Shown here one piece after another: positions 35,024-47,324 of a stretch of DNA of 64,000 nt. Positions within the stretch are counted from its first letter, which is position 1. The number at the start of each line of letters is the position of its first letter. Under the pieces are notes generated by a model, which did no database searches, had not been told where the DNA came from, and worked only from the letters and a program-made list of their open reading frames with translations. Made by a program: the position numbers and the translations under genes. Source of the DNA: Halichondria panicea (Eukaryota; Porifera; Demospongiae; Suberitida; Halichondriidae); the NCBI RefSeq assembly GCF_963675165.1, contig NC_087387.1, positions 6,358,058 to 6,422,057 of the forward strand. Direction: 5' to 3'.

Positions 35024-37638
35024 CTAGTGTGTAATGGATGGGATTGATGTGTACACAGATATGATAGTGTTTCCATCCATAGTCTCCCAACCTGTATCAC
35101 CAAGTACACACAGTTTGCCAGATAGTTCAATGCAATAACAACAGTACATTTCCTCGGGAAGGTCACCACATTGTGTCCACTGGTTCTTAATGGGATCGTA
35201 CAGATGGATGCTTGAGGTAGCGTTACTTCCTAGTCCTTCACAACCCCCCACAGTCAGGAGGGTGTTGCCGATGGCGATGGGAGACGAGTGATAGAATGGC
35301 ACACTTGCGACAGATTCCCACACACCAGAACTGGCTCGTGATATGAGGGAGGGTACATGAGCTCGAAACACTTCTTTAGTGTATTGACCTACACGATACA
35401 GTGTGTCTCCAATTAGGCAAGTGCTGTAGCCATCATCAGTGCTGGGAAGTGGTTCGGCTGTGGTCCATTTGTTACTTGTGTTCAGAATGTTCACGTCAGC
35501 TATAATAGTGTTGTTTGAGTCACGTCCACTGATAACGATCAGATGGTTCTGATATTCAACAACTGCTGAAAAAGTTAATGCTTTTGGCATGCGGGGAAGT
35601 GACTGGACCCATTGTCGAGAGCTCTCATCGAGTGTTAGGATGGTATTCGTCCTCTCACCTCCGACCACTAGCAGTCGACCTCTCAGTGTTGCTATGGTGA
35701 AGTGCTTCACTGGAGAAGGTGGCAGCTCATCCCAGCTATCCTGATCTGGTGTGTACACTAGCACAGTGTCAGTCAAGTTACTCGAGCCTCTCATGTACAC
35801 CTTCCCATTGATAGCCACAGGTCGATCGTACACATTCATCGTCCTTGGTATGTTCTTGCATGTTGTCCAGTTGAAGGTGATGGCAGTAGGAACAGTTGGT
35901 TGTGGTGTGGTCGACTTGTGTGGTAGCAATGCGTTTCCAGTGCTCGGATCAACAATCTTGATTGGTTGTGTGGTTTTGTTTGTGGTTGCCTGTAAAAATA
36001 AATTCATTGAACATTATGTGAGTGGTGGTATTGCACAAACAATTAAGGTTGTACACATAAATTAATTAAGGGCATTTTAGTAGTTGTTGCCATCCCGACC
36101 CATTGCCACACCCACTGACACCACCACCCTTCTTGTGGGCATACATTTGCTCATCAAAACTATTATTCCTATTCTAGGCAATGGCAACCAAAAGTACACT
36201 CAAGACAATACATATTGAGGCACAACTCCATGTATGCATAAGGGACTCCCCCCTCACACAGTTACCTCTCTCTGTCCTGAGCCCTGAGGTGTGTCCTCCC
36301 GAGGCTGTATCTGTAGAGACCTCACTAAACTGGAGAGATGAGCAATTTCTCTGCGTTGAACTTCCAACTGCTCTTGTTGGAGAGTGGTCAGTTCTTCCAG
36401 TCCACGAATTTGCTCTCGTTTCTCAGCTTGAAGACGATCGATAGATGCTTGTAATTGAGTAATTTGAGCATCTCTTACAGCCATTTGGTGTTGAAACTGA
36501 TCAATTTGAGCATGTTTTTCAACGGTTTGTTGTTGAAGCCAATTCATTTGAGCTTGTTTCTCAGCAGCAACTTGCTGTATCTCTTCATCCTTCACAGCCA
36601 CCTGTTGAATCAGTTCCAGCTTGGTCTGGGTGCAGTTCTGAGGGAGTGTTGTTCCAACCTCCTCCAATCCTCTCAACACCACCAAAGCAGATGGTCGATC
36701 TTCTTGGTCAAACTCCAGGCAAGCGAGGGTCAACTGGACTACGGGGTGGGTCTCACCAAGAGCTGCTTTCATTGGAATGATGTAATCTTCACGGCGTTCG
36801 ATTTCTGATCGGCCAACAATCCTTCGAGTAGTAGGATCTCGATATGCAGCAGGTTTGAGATCTTTGGGGAAGGTTTGCGTCAGTGTGAAGAGAGATACCA
36901 CACCAAAGGAGAAGATATCTATGGCAGTGTTGTATCGTGTGACCCCTTCCTCTTGAGCTGCCTCTGGTGGCATGTACACACCAGTGCCTGGCATTTGAGT
37001 CATCGAGGCAGCTAGCCGGCCAGGCTGAATGTTCACAATCCTAGAAACACCCAAGTCTGCTATCTTGGCATTGAGACCGTTATCGACTAGAATGTTCTTG
37101 GCAGACAGATCACGATGGGCAATGGGTGGAGTGCGGCTGTGCAGATAGACCACCCCTCGGCCAGTCCCCGTCAGAAGGTGCACTTTGAGGTCAATAGGAA
37201 TGTTGGGGCTGGTTTCCAGAAGGTTGTCGAGGCTGGTTTGTAGCTTCTCCATCAGTAGGACGGGGAGTTGGGCTCCAGGGAGATAGCACACCCCCAGGAA
37301 CTGTACTATGTGAGGGTGACGGAGCTGGCTCATCAGCTTACACTCCTCCACGAAATCAGTCACCCATTTCTCAACCTGTGGGGGAAAATCAGCCAGTAAA
37401 TATAATCTATGCTGACTAGAAAAATAAGCAGTGGAGCTAGAATTAGAAATAGATCTACCTGCTGTGGAGAGCCCAGGTTGACAAGCTGTTGGTGTAATTT
37501 CTTGGCAGCTACCGTTGCTCCAGGTATCTCTACCTCCTCCACACTGCCATAAGCACCTGCTCCTAGTGCGCGGCCAGTCAACTCAACAGTAGCGACTATA
37601 AACTGTTCCAACTCGGGAGCTGTGATTCTGTTAGCCAT
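35024..37638 (-). CDS. Kinase/coiled-coil/kelch protein, unit B (751 aa)
   Basis: Exons 37459-37638, 36266-37375 and 35024-35989 give 60, 370 and 321 codons, all phase 0. The kinase domain has GAGAYGSV, VAAKK, HRDLSAKN, DLG and PGTGVYMPPE. The last replaces the usual APE block with PPE, and DLG replaces DFG; both are seen in active TKL-like kinases. Residues of about 290-430 form a Gln/Glu-rich coiled coil. The C-terminus has about five kelch-type repeats (for example TLRGRLLVVGG, IGNTLLTVGG with following Trp-Thr), a likely propeller for substrate or ligand binding. The donor GAG|GTAACT lies six codons before an in-frame stop at 36254-36256, and the acceptor TTTTTACAG|GCAACC joins kelch in frame, so retention of that intron would yield a kelch-less kinase. 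I chose the start MANRITAPE because it is shared by all copies; an upstream in-frame ATG exists at 37743. Confidence 0.88.
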
Positions 37639-38665
37639 CTTTATAGATCTTGCAAAAAAGGGGCCTATCTCAGTTATTGCAACACTGTTGGGAGTGTCTT
37701 GTAACTTACTACACATGCGCAAGGACTGAACACCCACACCCACACACCCTCACAGAGCTCACAGGGAGTGCTGGTTGTGAGGGAGGGTGCTCTCAGAGCA
37801 GTGTAAGGTAGTGCCTGGTAGTGTGTGTGCACTGAAGTCTGACTGAGGAGGTGGAGCCTCTGATCTGGCCAGAGTATGAGATGGTGAGACTCTAGACACA
37901 GTCTAGCATGTGAGTTAGCATGAGGCTATGGAGTGATGGGTGGTATGGATTTCTCTGAGCTAGGGTTAGGGATTGAAGTAAAGTGTGTTTAGGATTGATA
38001 AAAGTGACCACTTGAACATTCTTGCCTCTATACATTGTATGCAGTACTTGTGGAGCTGTGGATATCTGTACATTATATGTTCCTACCAGAGGAGGTACGA
38101 CACGTGTGCCTCCATTTAGCAATTAGCCTCTGCAATAACGTTGAGCGTGGGCGGATAATTGAGGCATAATTCCACCCACGCTCAACGTTATTGCAGAGGT
38201 TGCTAAATCAAGGCACGCGTGTCGTACCTCCTCTGTGTTCCTACCATAAACATCGACCCCCCCACACACACACATGCCCACACACACACAGGGTCACAGG
38301 TGGTGGACCTCGAGATAGCCACCATAGAGAAACAACAACACACAAGAGAGAGTGACCATCATTACCAGAGTGCTGCAGTACTCAAGGTTACCAGTCTTGT
38401 ACTGTTAGTTGTTAGTTATGCCCAGTTGAAGATATTCCTCATATTGAGGAGAACTGTGTTCCACTATTCCCTCCCAGCCTCAGTAATACCATGGATTAGC
38501 CATGTCTAAGGACAACCTGCTATTGCATGCTTGCTGTTGTAACCCTCTCTTTGTTAGTGCCTCAATGACCAAGCTGGGTTGACTAATAAAGTAACTGTGA
38601 CTTTGCCTCATTTCATTGTTTTGCTTTTTTGCACAGGTCCACAGGTCTGTTATTGCTAGGCAACC
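37639..38665. promoter_or_regulatory. Divergent intergenic region, unit B
   Basis: Same organisation as unit A: a 149-bp palindrome, a CA-rich tract and the conserved open stretch after CACACACAG. It probably holds promoters for both genes; no core promoter element is clear. It is shorter than in units A and C by a deletion next to GTACTGTTAGTTGTTAG. Confidence 0.5.
38087..38235. repeat. 149-bp near-perfect palindrome, unit B
   Basis: Same arms as at 2378-2526, with a few substitutions, located between the divergent genes. Confidence 0.85.
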
Positions 38666-38741
38666 ATGTCTAATTCTAATCGCACGAGTCCAGAGGAACG
38701 AGAACGAATCGTTGCAAAGCACGATATGGTGAGTGTCACTA

Positions 38742-38946
38742 CCGTATAGCGCGTAATTTTCGTGGGGTAAAATATTCGTTATTTTCTTGGGCAGGCTGAC
38801 CTCCACGAAATTTTAACGTAGACGTGGCTTATCGGAACGTAGGAATGCCGTGCAGTCACAAGACTAAACGAAATTTTTGCTCACGAAAACCACCTTTTCT
38901 CGAGTTGAACGAATTTTTTACCCCACGAAACTTACCCGCTATACAG
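38742..38946. mobile_element. 205-bp TA-flanked MITE in intron 1 of TBC B
   Basis: Inverted ends CCGTATAGCGCGTAATTTTC and CTGTATAGCGGGTAAGTTTC (read inward), flanked by TA. Unit A keeps the empty site CACTATGTAAC at 3398-3408, and unit C has the same insertion. Confidence 0.9.
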
Positions 38947-39735
38947 TATGTAACTTACTATTGGTATCCATGGTAACCATCCCCATGTGTACCTTCCCTA
39001 GTGTTTGTGCTTAATTAACTGAATGCTTGTTTTTGCCAACATTATCTATTTTACTATCTATTTATGGGCACTGTGTGTGTGTACGGGTCATGATAATGCT
39101 CTAATGCTATTGGTGGATACTTCATCTGTTGTTAGAACAGATTAGTGAAATCACTCGTGGTATGGTCTTATAGCATATCATGTAATTCTGTAGAGTCTTA
39201 TTATAATTATATAGTAGAGCTGTGTAGTGTGTTTCTATATTTAGAACAGCCCCTGTGTTGTGTGCTATTCATGTCACTAGTCCATTGAATCACTTCTTGT
39301 AAGAGTATAATTATAGATACTTCATTGTTGATATTGCAAAGTGATGATGCCATTATTACCTCACACCTGGTAGTAAAGATCCGCTTTGTTATATAGCGCA
39401 TGAGTACACACACTACCTTGACCACACCCCCTGGCCACACCCACCCAGGGTCGGGAGGAGGGTGCTGTGATAGAGGACTAGGAGGACCCTGACCTCTCAC
39501 TCTACACCACCACTGACAGATATGGCTTCATGCAGTGAGTTACTGTACAAGGTTTGGTGCAACAATCATTGAGGGTGGAGCCAGAATTCCTTGTAAAGTG
39601 TATTTGTGTTGAGTTTGACCTTCATAAAGTTGTCATAACTTTGTCATACTTCACTGAATTTCAAAGCTTCTATACCATTGGATTCCTTGTTAAAAAGCGC
39701 TTCTATCTATATGCTATAGAGCTGGTAAGCTCCAA

Positions 39736-40352
39736 CATAGATAAAGAAGAGAGTGATTGGCAACGGAAGTTAAAACGTAGACTTTTGTGCAGGGGGTGTG
39801 GCTTAACCCTGAAACGATGCGTGTTGTCCCCCACCGTAACGTCGCGAAACACTTTTTTATGTTTGAGGCCTTACACAGAGCTTTCTAAGACCCCCCAAAC
39901 TTGATTTCCATGCCTTGATGATGATATTATGTGGAAATTCCCAAAATTTTTTCTAGATTCATAGCCTCGAGACCAGGCCGATTAAAATACGTACTTTTGT
40001 CACGACAGTACAGTTATCTAGCTGGAAGGAGAAGGAGCTAGCGAGCGGTACATAGCGCTTTTTTCACCTCTTTTCACCGTTTTTTGATGGCTACCACTAT
40101 AATAATAAATTATAGCTAAGATTGTCTAACTAAGTAGTGTCCTGGATCACATATAGCTAGCCTCAAGCATGGAAATGAAGTCTAAAATCAGCAGCAGGAT
40201 TGTTATACTGACAGTAAGACAATCAGTTGTCTCCTCAACCATTCCCAGCCTGTGCTTTACTCGAGGCTGTGTAGACAGCCTCGAGTAAACGGGGCAACAC
40301 GGATGGTTATTTGAGGTCGATTTGTTGCCAATCCCTCTTTGCTCTATCTATG
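39736..40352. mobile_element. 617-bp CATAGAT-family TIR element in intron 2 of TBC B
   Basis: Inverted ends CATAGATAAAGAAGAGAGTG and CATAGATAGAGCAAAGAGGG (read inward), followed by ATTGGCAAC. Exact 7-bp direct repeats GCTCCAA flank it (39729-39735 and 40353-40359). Copy C shows the unoccupied site (GTTCCAACTTAGC). Confidence 0.88.
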
Positions 40353-40747
40353 GCTCCAACCAGCTAAAAGTTAAGCATTTTTCATGTAGAAGTCCCAGGC
40401 ATACTTGTCCACCACATAAAGCATAAATGAAGCCATAATTGACCACATAACTTCCGGGGTCGAACTCAACGCAAATAGACTTTAGTTATAATTATGTTAT
40501 TGTTTTTTTGCACTTTGACACAGCTTAATATTGTATGAGACAACTGTTTCTTTAATTCCTGTAACTTCATTCATTCATTTATATAAGAAACGCTCAAAAC
40601 CCTCGACACTCTTTGTTGATGTTGCAAAGACAACCAGCTTTTGTTATGAAAACACTGTACTTATTTGAAATGCCACTTTGAAAGGTATGTTTCTAAGCTG
40701 TCCGAAAACACAAAAATATTGAATGCTACACTATAAAGTTACTGATC

Positions 40748-40776
40748 ACTGCAACCCCCCCCCCCCCCCCCCCCCA
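40748..40776. repeat. Poly-C run in intron 2 of TBC B
   Basis: About 28 consecutive C residues. The equivalent run in unit C near 50733 is shorter. Such runs are assembly-risk sites. Confidence 0.9.
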
Positions 40777-41967
40777 CCGTTTATTCAATGGTTCAGGGAT
40801 TTCTTTCAACTGCCATAACTTGAATTATGTTTTTAAGGTTTAAAAGGATACCTTTCAAATGGTGTATCATCATGTTTGTGGGGAGATAAAAGAATTTACC
40901 AAAATATTCAAGTTATTATAAATTATGGCCCCTTCATTCCCCCCTCAGTAACACACCACTGTCAGGTGTTGAGCTCCCTGAGAAGTTGGTTCAATTAGAG
41001 AGAGAGAGAGCAATCAAGTGGGCCACCATGGTCAGTCAGTGGGACAGATACAACTACTCATCAACACTGCACAGAAGGGTCAACAAAGGTACTACCATAT
41101 ATGGGCTGTATAGATTTGTATAAAACAGATTGCATATAGTGAAGCAATTGTTGATCTAAGCATATCATATCGTACAGCTACCAAAGAGCTACAAAATCCA
41201 TATTTTACTTTTGAAATTTTGAAAAAAAAAAAAATTTGAAATTGAAACATCCAAAGTTATCCTCTAAAACTCTCCTCTTGTGTGCATAATTATAGTTCCC
41301 TGATAATGATGAGTGTCCTCTTGTGCAGGGATCCCTAACTCAGTGCGTGGGTCAGTGTGGAGACATGTGCTCGATATTGAGAACCTACGACAAGACGGTA
41401 TCTATGAGGCTATGAAGGAGTTGGGCAGACGCACATCACCTGACCTACGACAGATTGATCTGGACGTGTTGAGGACGTTCAGGAACCACATTATGTACAG
41501 GGAACGGTATGGGATCAAGCAGCAGGCCTTGTTCCATGTGCTGGTGGGCTACTCCATGTACAATCCTGTGAGTGTGGTGGACTGGAGACTGATATTTCTG
41601 AAATGGGCTGTTTTGATGGGCTGGCTTTGATTGCCTCTAACTCTTGTTGAGATTGTATGATTTCTAGAGTAAATAATGAGATTTGTAGCTCTTTGATAGA
41701 GATACTGAAATCAATGATTGCTATTGTGCCCACGCACACACATGTATCACCACCCACTCCACACCCACACACGTGTATTTCCACCCACACACGTGTATTA
41801 CCACCCACCCACACACACACACACACACACAGAGCCTGGGCTATTGTCAGGGGATGAGCAGTATTGCAGCCGTGCTACTCATGTATCTCAATGAGGAGGA
41901 TGCATTCTGGGCTCTCGTGGCTTTAATAGGGAACAAGAAGTACGCTATGCATGGTCTACTGATACCA

Positions 41968-42111
41968 GGGCTGCCCAAACTGTTGGCCTATTGTGACTAT
42001 CATGCTGACATGAGGAAGAGGCTGTTGCCCAAACTAGACGGGCTGCCCAAACTGTTGGCCTATTGTGACTATCATGCTGACATGAGGAAGAGGCTGTTGC
42101 CCAAACTAGAC
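41968..42111 (+). repeat. 72-bp tandem duplication in TBC B exon 5
   Basis: The stretch coding GLPKLLAYCDYHADMRKRLL and the next four residues occurs twice in direct tandem (41968-42039 and 42040-42111), in frame and nearly identical. Copies A and C have it once. Confidence 0.95.
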
Positions 42112-42876
42112 AGGCATCTGGTGAGGAGTGTGTGTGTGGGTGTGTGTGTGTGTGGTGTGTGTGTGTGTGTGTGGGTGTGGTGGTGTGTGTGTGTGTGTGC
42201 GTGTGTGTAGTGTATCTCACAGTCACAATGTACAGCCCTCCTACCACATGTAGGGAGGGATAGTTATAATTATTATCTAGCGACAGTGATGCTGTGTACA
42301 CGTGTATTATTACTGAGTGATGTCATTGGTTTATTTAACGTGTGCCCCTCCCCCAGAACAAGTATCATGTGAATGCCTCAGAGTACAGTGCTGCTTGGTT
42401 TGTGAAGCTCTATCTAGATGCTGTGAGTCTGTGTAGTGTGTGTCATGTGATCACTAAGCATCATCATCGCCTCTAGTCATCACATTCTGTCATGTGTTTT
42501 CGTACTGAGCTTGTTTTTCTGCGCTAATTATTGTACTTTGACCCCTCCTCCTCGCCCACAGCTTCCGTTCCAGTTGGTCCTGCGTATATGGGATGCCCTA
42601 TTCTTCCAGGGAGAGAGTGTCCTCGCTGCCATGTCCCTAGTGGTGCTCAAGATGAACACTAGTGAGTGGGACTATCAGTCATGGCTTAAATACCAGCTAG
42701 AGTTAATCCTATATCAATGTACAGTACGTTCACACACATTCTACCCTCCCTACTACACACACATTATAGGCTGGAATATTTCAGTCGCTAACTCGTAGAA
42801 AACTAATATTATATACAATGTGCATACTGTATAATCAGACCCCCCCCCCACACACGCACGCACGCACCCACACACG

Positions 42877-42920
<44 letters not shown>

Positions 42921-42932
42921 ACACACACACAC

Positions 42933-44169
42933 CATAGATAATAGAGACAGGGATTGGAAACGTTCACGTGACCCAGTATACAACCCACGTAGTGACATCT
43001 TGCAGCTGTGTCATATGCGTGTCTCGCGGTTACAAGTGTTAATTGTTTGTTTACTATTCTACTCTTTTGACAATTGGATGGCTATGAATCTGCTTTAGAC
43101 CACAAAACTGTGTAGCCACCCCCGCAATCATCTTATGTGTGCTATACCAGTGTTAAATCTCTGTTTTCTGCAGGAAAACCTCTATGAAGAAAGGTTAGTA
43201 GAGAGTCAAAGTGTTACAATATACTTGTGGAGTTTTTAGAACTTTATTAAAGTTTTCTGTACATTTTTAGAAACAAGAGTAGGTTCATTTGACAGCACTG
43301 TGTTGCACTGTCTTGTTGATTAGTCCAAATACATGTTTAAGGACCAGTTGTAACAGTAAATCAGTGCAGAATCATTGGTTGCTGTGTGGAGTTTTCCTGA
43401 CCTTGCAAATGATTAAGAACAAGTGTTAAGGAGTCTCATTTGCTAAGAAGTGGTTGTAGAAATGCATGGTTAATAAAGATTAACATATAAATACTCTGAG
43501 AGATCACAACATTAAAATGTCCTGCATGTACATGTACGTATGTATGTGTAGGTAATACTGATGCGATGGAACATAGACAGTTTACGTTTGGTAAATTAAA
43601 TGTAATAATGCTGAAAGGCACCGACTAGGGTCTTGAAGGCTCAAAACCAGCCCAACAGTGCACACATACACAATGATCACAATGATTCCGTATCAGAAAA
43701 GGTAAACTTAATGGTAACAATTTTGTTATTGCTATTGTTCACAGGTTCCATCTCTTGCTGACATCCAGTCTAGATATTTATTAGTGCCGTCATACATCGA
43801 ACAAAGTAGTAATGGTGTTCTTCTCATTTATTTCAATCTTGGCCAACTCCTGAGCTGCACCTTGAAACATCGATCACAGTTTGAGATTTAAGTCTCCCTG
43901 GCCCTGAGCAAGCACTGCCACAATTTTTTTCCACAGATATTGGTAATCAAGCTCACTTGCTGCAGTACTACCAGTGACTGTTTCTGCCTAGCCTGCGCCT
44001 GGAGACTAGCTTGCTGCTTGCCATAGGAATATTAAACCATTGCCACCTGTCATGTAACTCTATTAAATCCCCACCATTAATTGGTCATGTGATGGAGACA
44101 CGCATATGAACCAAGAATGCTATGAATATCATTACGTTTCCAATCCCTTTCTGTGCTCTATTATCTATG
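42933..44169. mobile_element. 1237-bp CATAGAT-family element in the last intron of TBC B
   Basis: Inverted ends CATAGATAATAGAG(A)CAG and GGGATTGGAAACG. It is the same length and almost the same sequence as the copy at 51876-53112. Here it sits in a CA repeat (CACACAC each side), so the 7-bp target is compatible but not unique. No transposase frame is evident. Confidence 0.88.
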
Positions 44170-44686
44170 CACACACACACACATGACAGGGCAGTTTCTT
44201 CGCGAGAGAGAGGATGGTATTCGTATCTCTCTCCAGGAGCTATCTCGTCAGTCCTTCAACGAAGATGAGGTTATCGCTGAGCTACAGAGTGTGACTGCCG
44301 ACCTCAGCAAGTCTCGACAAGCCATCCCACAAGTGGTGGAGCTGGTGGAACTGTCAGAGCTCAACAGACAAGCGTTGGAGAGAGCTGCTTTGAACTCTGC
44401 CTCTAGTGGAACTCATGATAGCTTAGTGGTGACTGGAGCTAGTCCTGATTCTAGTGCAGAGTCGTGGGTGTGAGCCCACCCCCTCAATCTTGTCTGTTTC
44501 TATGGTTACACTGATTGTTTGTATGTCACCACACCAACTGTATACAAGTGTGCCTCACTGTTACTGTATGTTGTCTTGTGTATATAATGTATATCGGAAA
44601 CAATATTCAATCAACTGACACATAATTGTACGATAATGATGCTTATAATTATATAATAAACATGGAATTCAGATTAAAATTAACTA

Positions 44687-47324
44687 CTAGTGTGTAATGG
44701 ATGGGATTGATGTATACACATATCTGATAGTGAAGATGCTACTACCACCAAGTACACACAGTTTGCCAGATAGTTCAATGCAACGACAAGAGCACATTTT
44801 GTCGAGAAGGTCACCACATTGTGTCCACTGGTCTTTAGTGGGATCGTACAGATGGATGCTTGAGGTAGCGCTAGCTCCATGTCTTTCATTACTACCCCCC
44901 ATAGTCAGGAGGGTGTTGCCGATGGCGATGGGAGACGAGTTATAGAATGGCACACTTGCGACAGATTCCCACACACCAGAACTGGCTCGTGATATGAGGG
45001 AGGGTACATGAGCTCGAAACACTTCTTTAGTGTATTGACCTACAAGATACAGTGTGTCTCCAATTAGGCAAGTCCTGTAGACATCAATGCTGGGAAGTGG
45101 TTCGGCTGTGGTCCATTTGTTACTTGTGTTCAGAATGTTCACGTCAGCTATCCTAGTGCCGTTTGAGTCATATCCACTGATAACGATCAGATGGTTCTGA
45201 TATTCAACAACTGCTGGCAAAGTTAATGCTTTTGGCATGCGGGGAAGTGACTGGACCCATTGTCGAGAGCTCTCATCGAATGTTAGGATGGTATTCGTGT
45301 TCTTATTAGTAGATTTGTCCTCACCTCCGACCATTAGCAGTCGACCTCTCAGTGTTGCTATGGTGAAGTTCCTCACTGGAGGTGGCAGCTCATCCCAGCT
45401 ATCCTGATCTGGTGTGTACACTAGCACAGTCACAGTCATGTTAATCGAGCCACTCGTGTACACCTTCCCATTGATAGTCACAGGTTGATAGAACATATTC
45501 ATCGTCGTTGGTATGCTCTTGCATGGTGTCCAGTTGAAGGTGATGGCAGTAGGAACAGTTGGTTGTGGTGTGGTCGACTTGTGTGGTAGCAATGCGTTTC
45601 CAGTGCTCGAATCAACAATCTTGATTGGTCGTGTGGTTTTGTTTGTGGTTTCCTGTAAAAATAAATTCATTGAACATCATGTGAGTGGTGGTATTGCACA
45701 AACAATTAAGGTTGTATTATGTTACGTATAAATTAATTAAGGACGTTTTAGTAGTTGTTGCCATCCTGACCCATTGCCCCACCCACTGACACCACCACCC
45801 TTCTTGTGGGCATACATTTGCTCATCAAAACTATTATTCCTATTCTAGGCAATGGCAACCAAAAGTACACTCAAGACAATACATATTGAGGCACAACTCC
45901 ATGTATGCATAAGGGACTCCCCCCTCACACAGTCACCTCTCTCTGTCCTGAGCCCTGAGGTGTGTCCTCCCGAGGCTGTATCTGTAGAGATCTCACTGAA
46001 CTGGAGAGATGATCAATTTCTCTGCGTTGAACTTCCAACTGCTCTTGTTGGAGAGTGGTCAGTTCTTCCAGTGCACGAACTTGCTCTCGTTTCTCAGCTT
46101 GAAGACGATCATTAGATGCTTGTAATTGGGTAATATGAGCATCTCTTTCAGCCATTTGAGTTTGCTCACGATCAATGGCTTCTTGAAATTGATTGTTTTG
46201 AGCATGTTTTTCAGAGATTTGCTGTTGAAGCCAATTAATTTGAGCTTGCTTCTCAGCAGCAACTTGCTGTATCTCTTCATCCTTCACAGCCACCTGTTGA
46301 ATCAGTTCCAGCTTGGTCTGGGTGCAGTTCTGAGGGAGTGTTGTTCCAACCTCCTCCAATCTTCTCAACACCACCACAGCAGATGGTCGATCTTCAGATA
46401 CATACTCCAGACAAGCGAGGGTTAACTGGACTAGGGGGTGGGTCTCACCAAGAGCTACTTTCATTGGTTCGATGTACTGTTCACGACGTTCAATTTCAGA
46501 GCGAGCAACCAGCCTTCGAGTAGCTGAATCATAATAATTAGCAGGTTTGAGATCTTTGGGGAAGGTTTGCGTCAGTGTAAAGAGAGATACCACACCAAAG
46601 GAGAAGATGTCTATGGCAGTGTTGTATCGTGTGACCCCTTCCTCTTGAGCTGCCTCTGGTGGCATGTACACACCAGTGCCTGGCATTTGAGTCATCGAGG
46701 CAGCTAACCGGCCAGGCTGAATGTTCACAATCCTAGAAACACCCAAGTCTGCTATCTTGGCATTGAGACCGTTATCGACTAGAATGTTCTTGGCAGACAG
46801 ATCACGATGGGCAATGGGTGGAGTGCGGCTGTGCAGATAGACCACCCCTCGGCCAGTCCCCGTCAGAAGGTGCACTTTGAGGTCAATAGGAATGTTGGGG
46901 CTGGTTTCCAGAAGGTTGTCGAGGCTGGTTTGTAGCTTCTCCATCAGTAGGACGGGGAGTTGGGCTCCAGGGAGATAGCACACCCCCAGGAACTGTACTA
47001 TGTGAGGGTGACGGAGCTGGCTCATCAGCTTACACTCCTCCACGAAATCATTCACCCATTTATCAACCTGTGGGGGGAAATAAGCCAGTAAATATAGTCT
47101 ATGCTGACTTGAAAAATAAGCAGTGGAGCTAGAAATAGATCTACCTGCTGTGGAGAGCCCAGGTTGACAAGCTGTTGGTGCAGTTTCTTGGCAGCTACCG
47201 TTGCTCCAGGTATCTCTACCTCCTCCACACTGCCATAAGCGCCTGCTCCTAGTACACGGCCAGTCAACTCAACAGTAGCGACTATGAATTGCTCCAACTC
47301 GGGAGCTGTGATTCTGTTAGCCAT
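44687..47324 (-). CDS. Kinase/coiled-coil/kelch protein, unit C (758 aa)
   Basis: Exons 47145-47324, 45937-47067 and 44687-45652 give 60, 377 and 321 codons in phase 0. All key kinase residues are kept: GAGAYGSV, VAAKK, HRDLSAKN, DLG. Compared with unit B, the kinase core is nearly identical, while the activation-loop-distal part (PANYYDSATRRLVARSEIER), the coiled coil (seven residues longer, extra EAIDREQTQMAERD) and the kelch blades have diverged. The donor is GAG|GTGACT. The kelch part has in-frame changes around KSTNKNTNTILTF and GGSNERHGASATSS, so the loops of the predicted propeller are the variable part. The upstream ATG at 47411 is in frame, but MANRITAPE is the shared start. Confidence 0.88.

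Larger units (their letters stand above)
38666..44473 (+). pseudogene. USP6NL/RN-tre-like TBC Rab-GAP gene, unit B (one nonsense codon)
   Basis: Exons: 38666-38728, 39449-39534, 40949-41088, 41329-41567, 41833-42120, 42357-42422, 42562-42718, 44190-44473; all junctions keep phase. The gene order of motifs follows USP6NL: ERIVAKHD, DRYGFM, ELPEKLVQLERERAIKW, GIPNSVRGSVW, IDLDVLRTFR (arginine finger), GYCQGMS (glutamine finger), LRIWDALFFQGE. A Rab GTPase-activating role in endosome or Golgi traffic is the family function. Exon 2 has TAG (39479-39481) where copy C has TGG, in the conserved ED-W-EDPD stretch. Exon 5 has a 72-bp in-frame tandem duplication. A 1237-bp element lies in the last intron and a 617-bp one in intron 2. 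It is the least damaged of the three copies. If the TAG is a sequencing error or an edited or recoded codon, the gene could be live. Confidence 0.8.

Noticed and set aside
36181-36444. Plus-strand frames opposite the kinase exons (also 45852-46115)
   Set aside because: Antisense to a supported coding exon and with no family resemblance.
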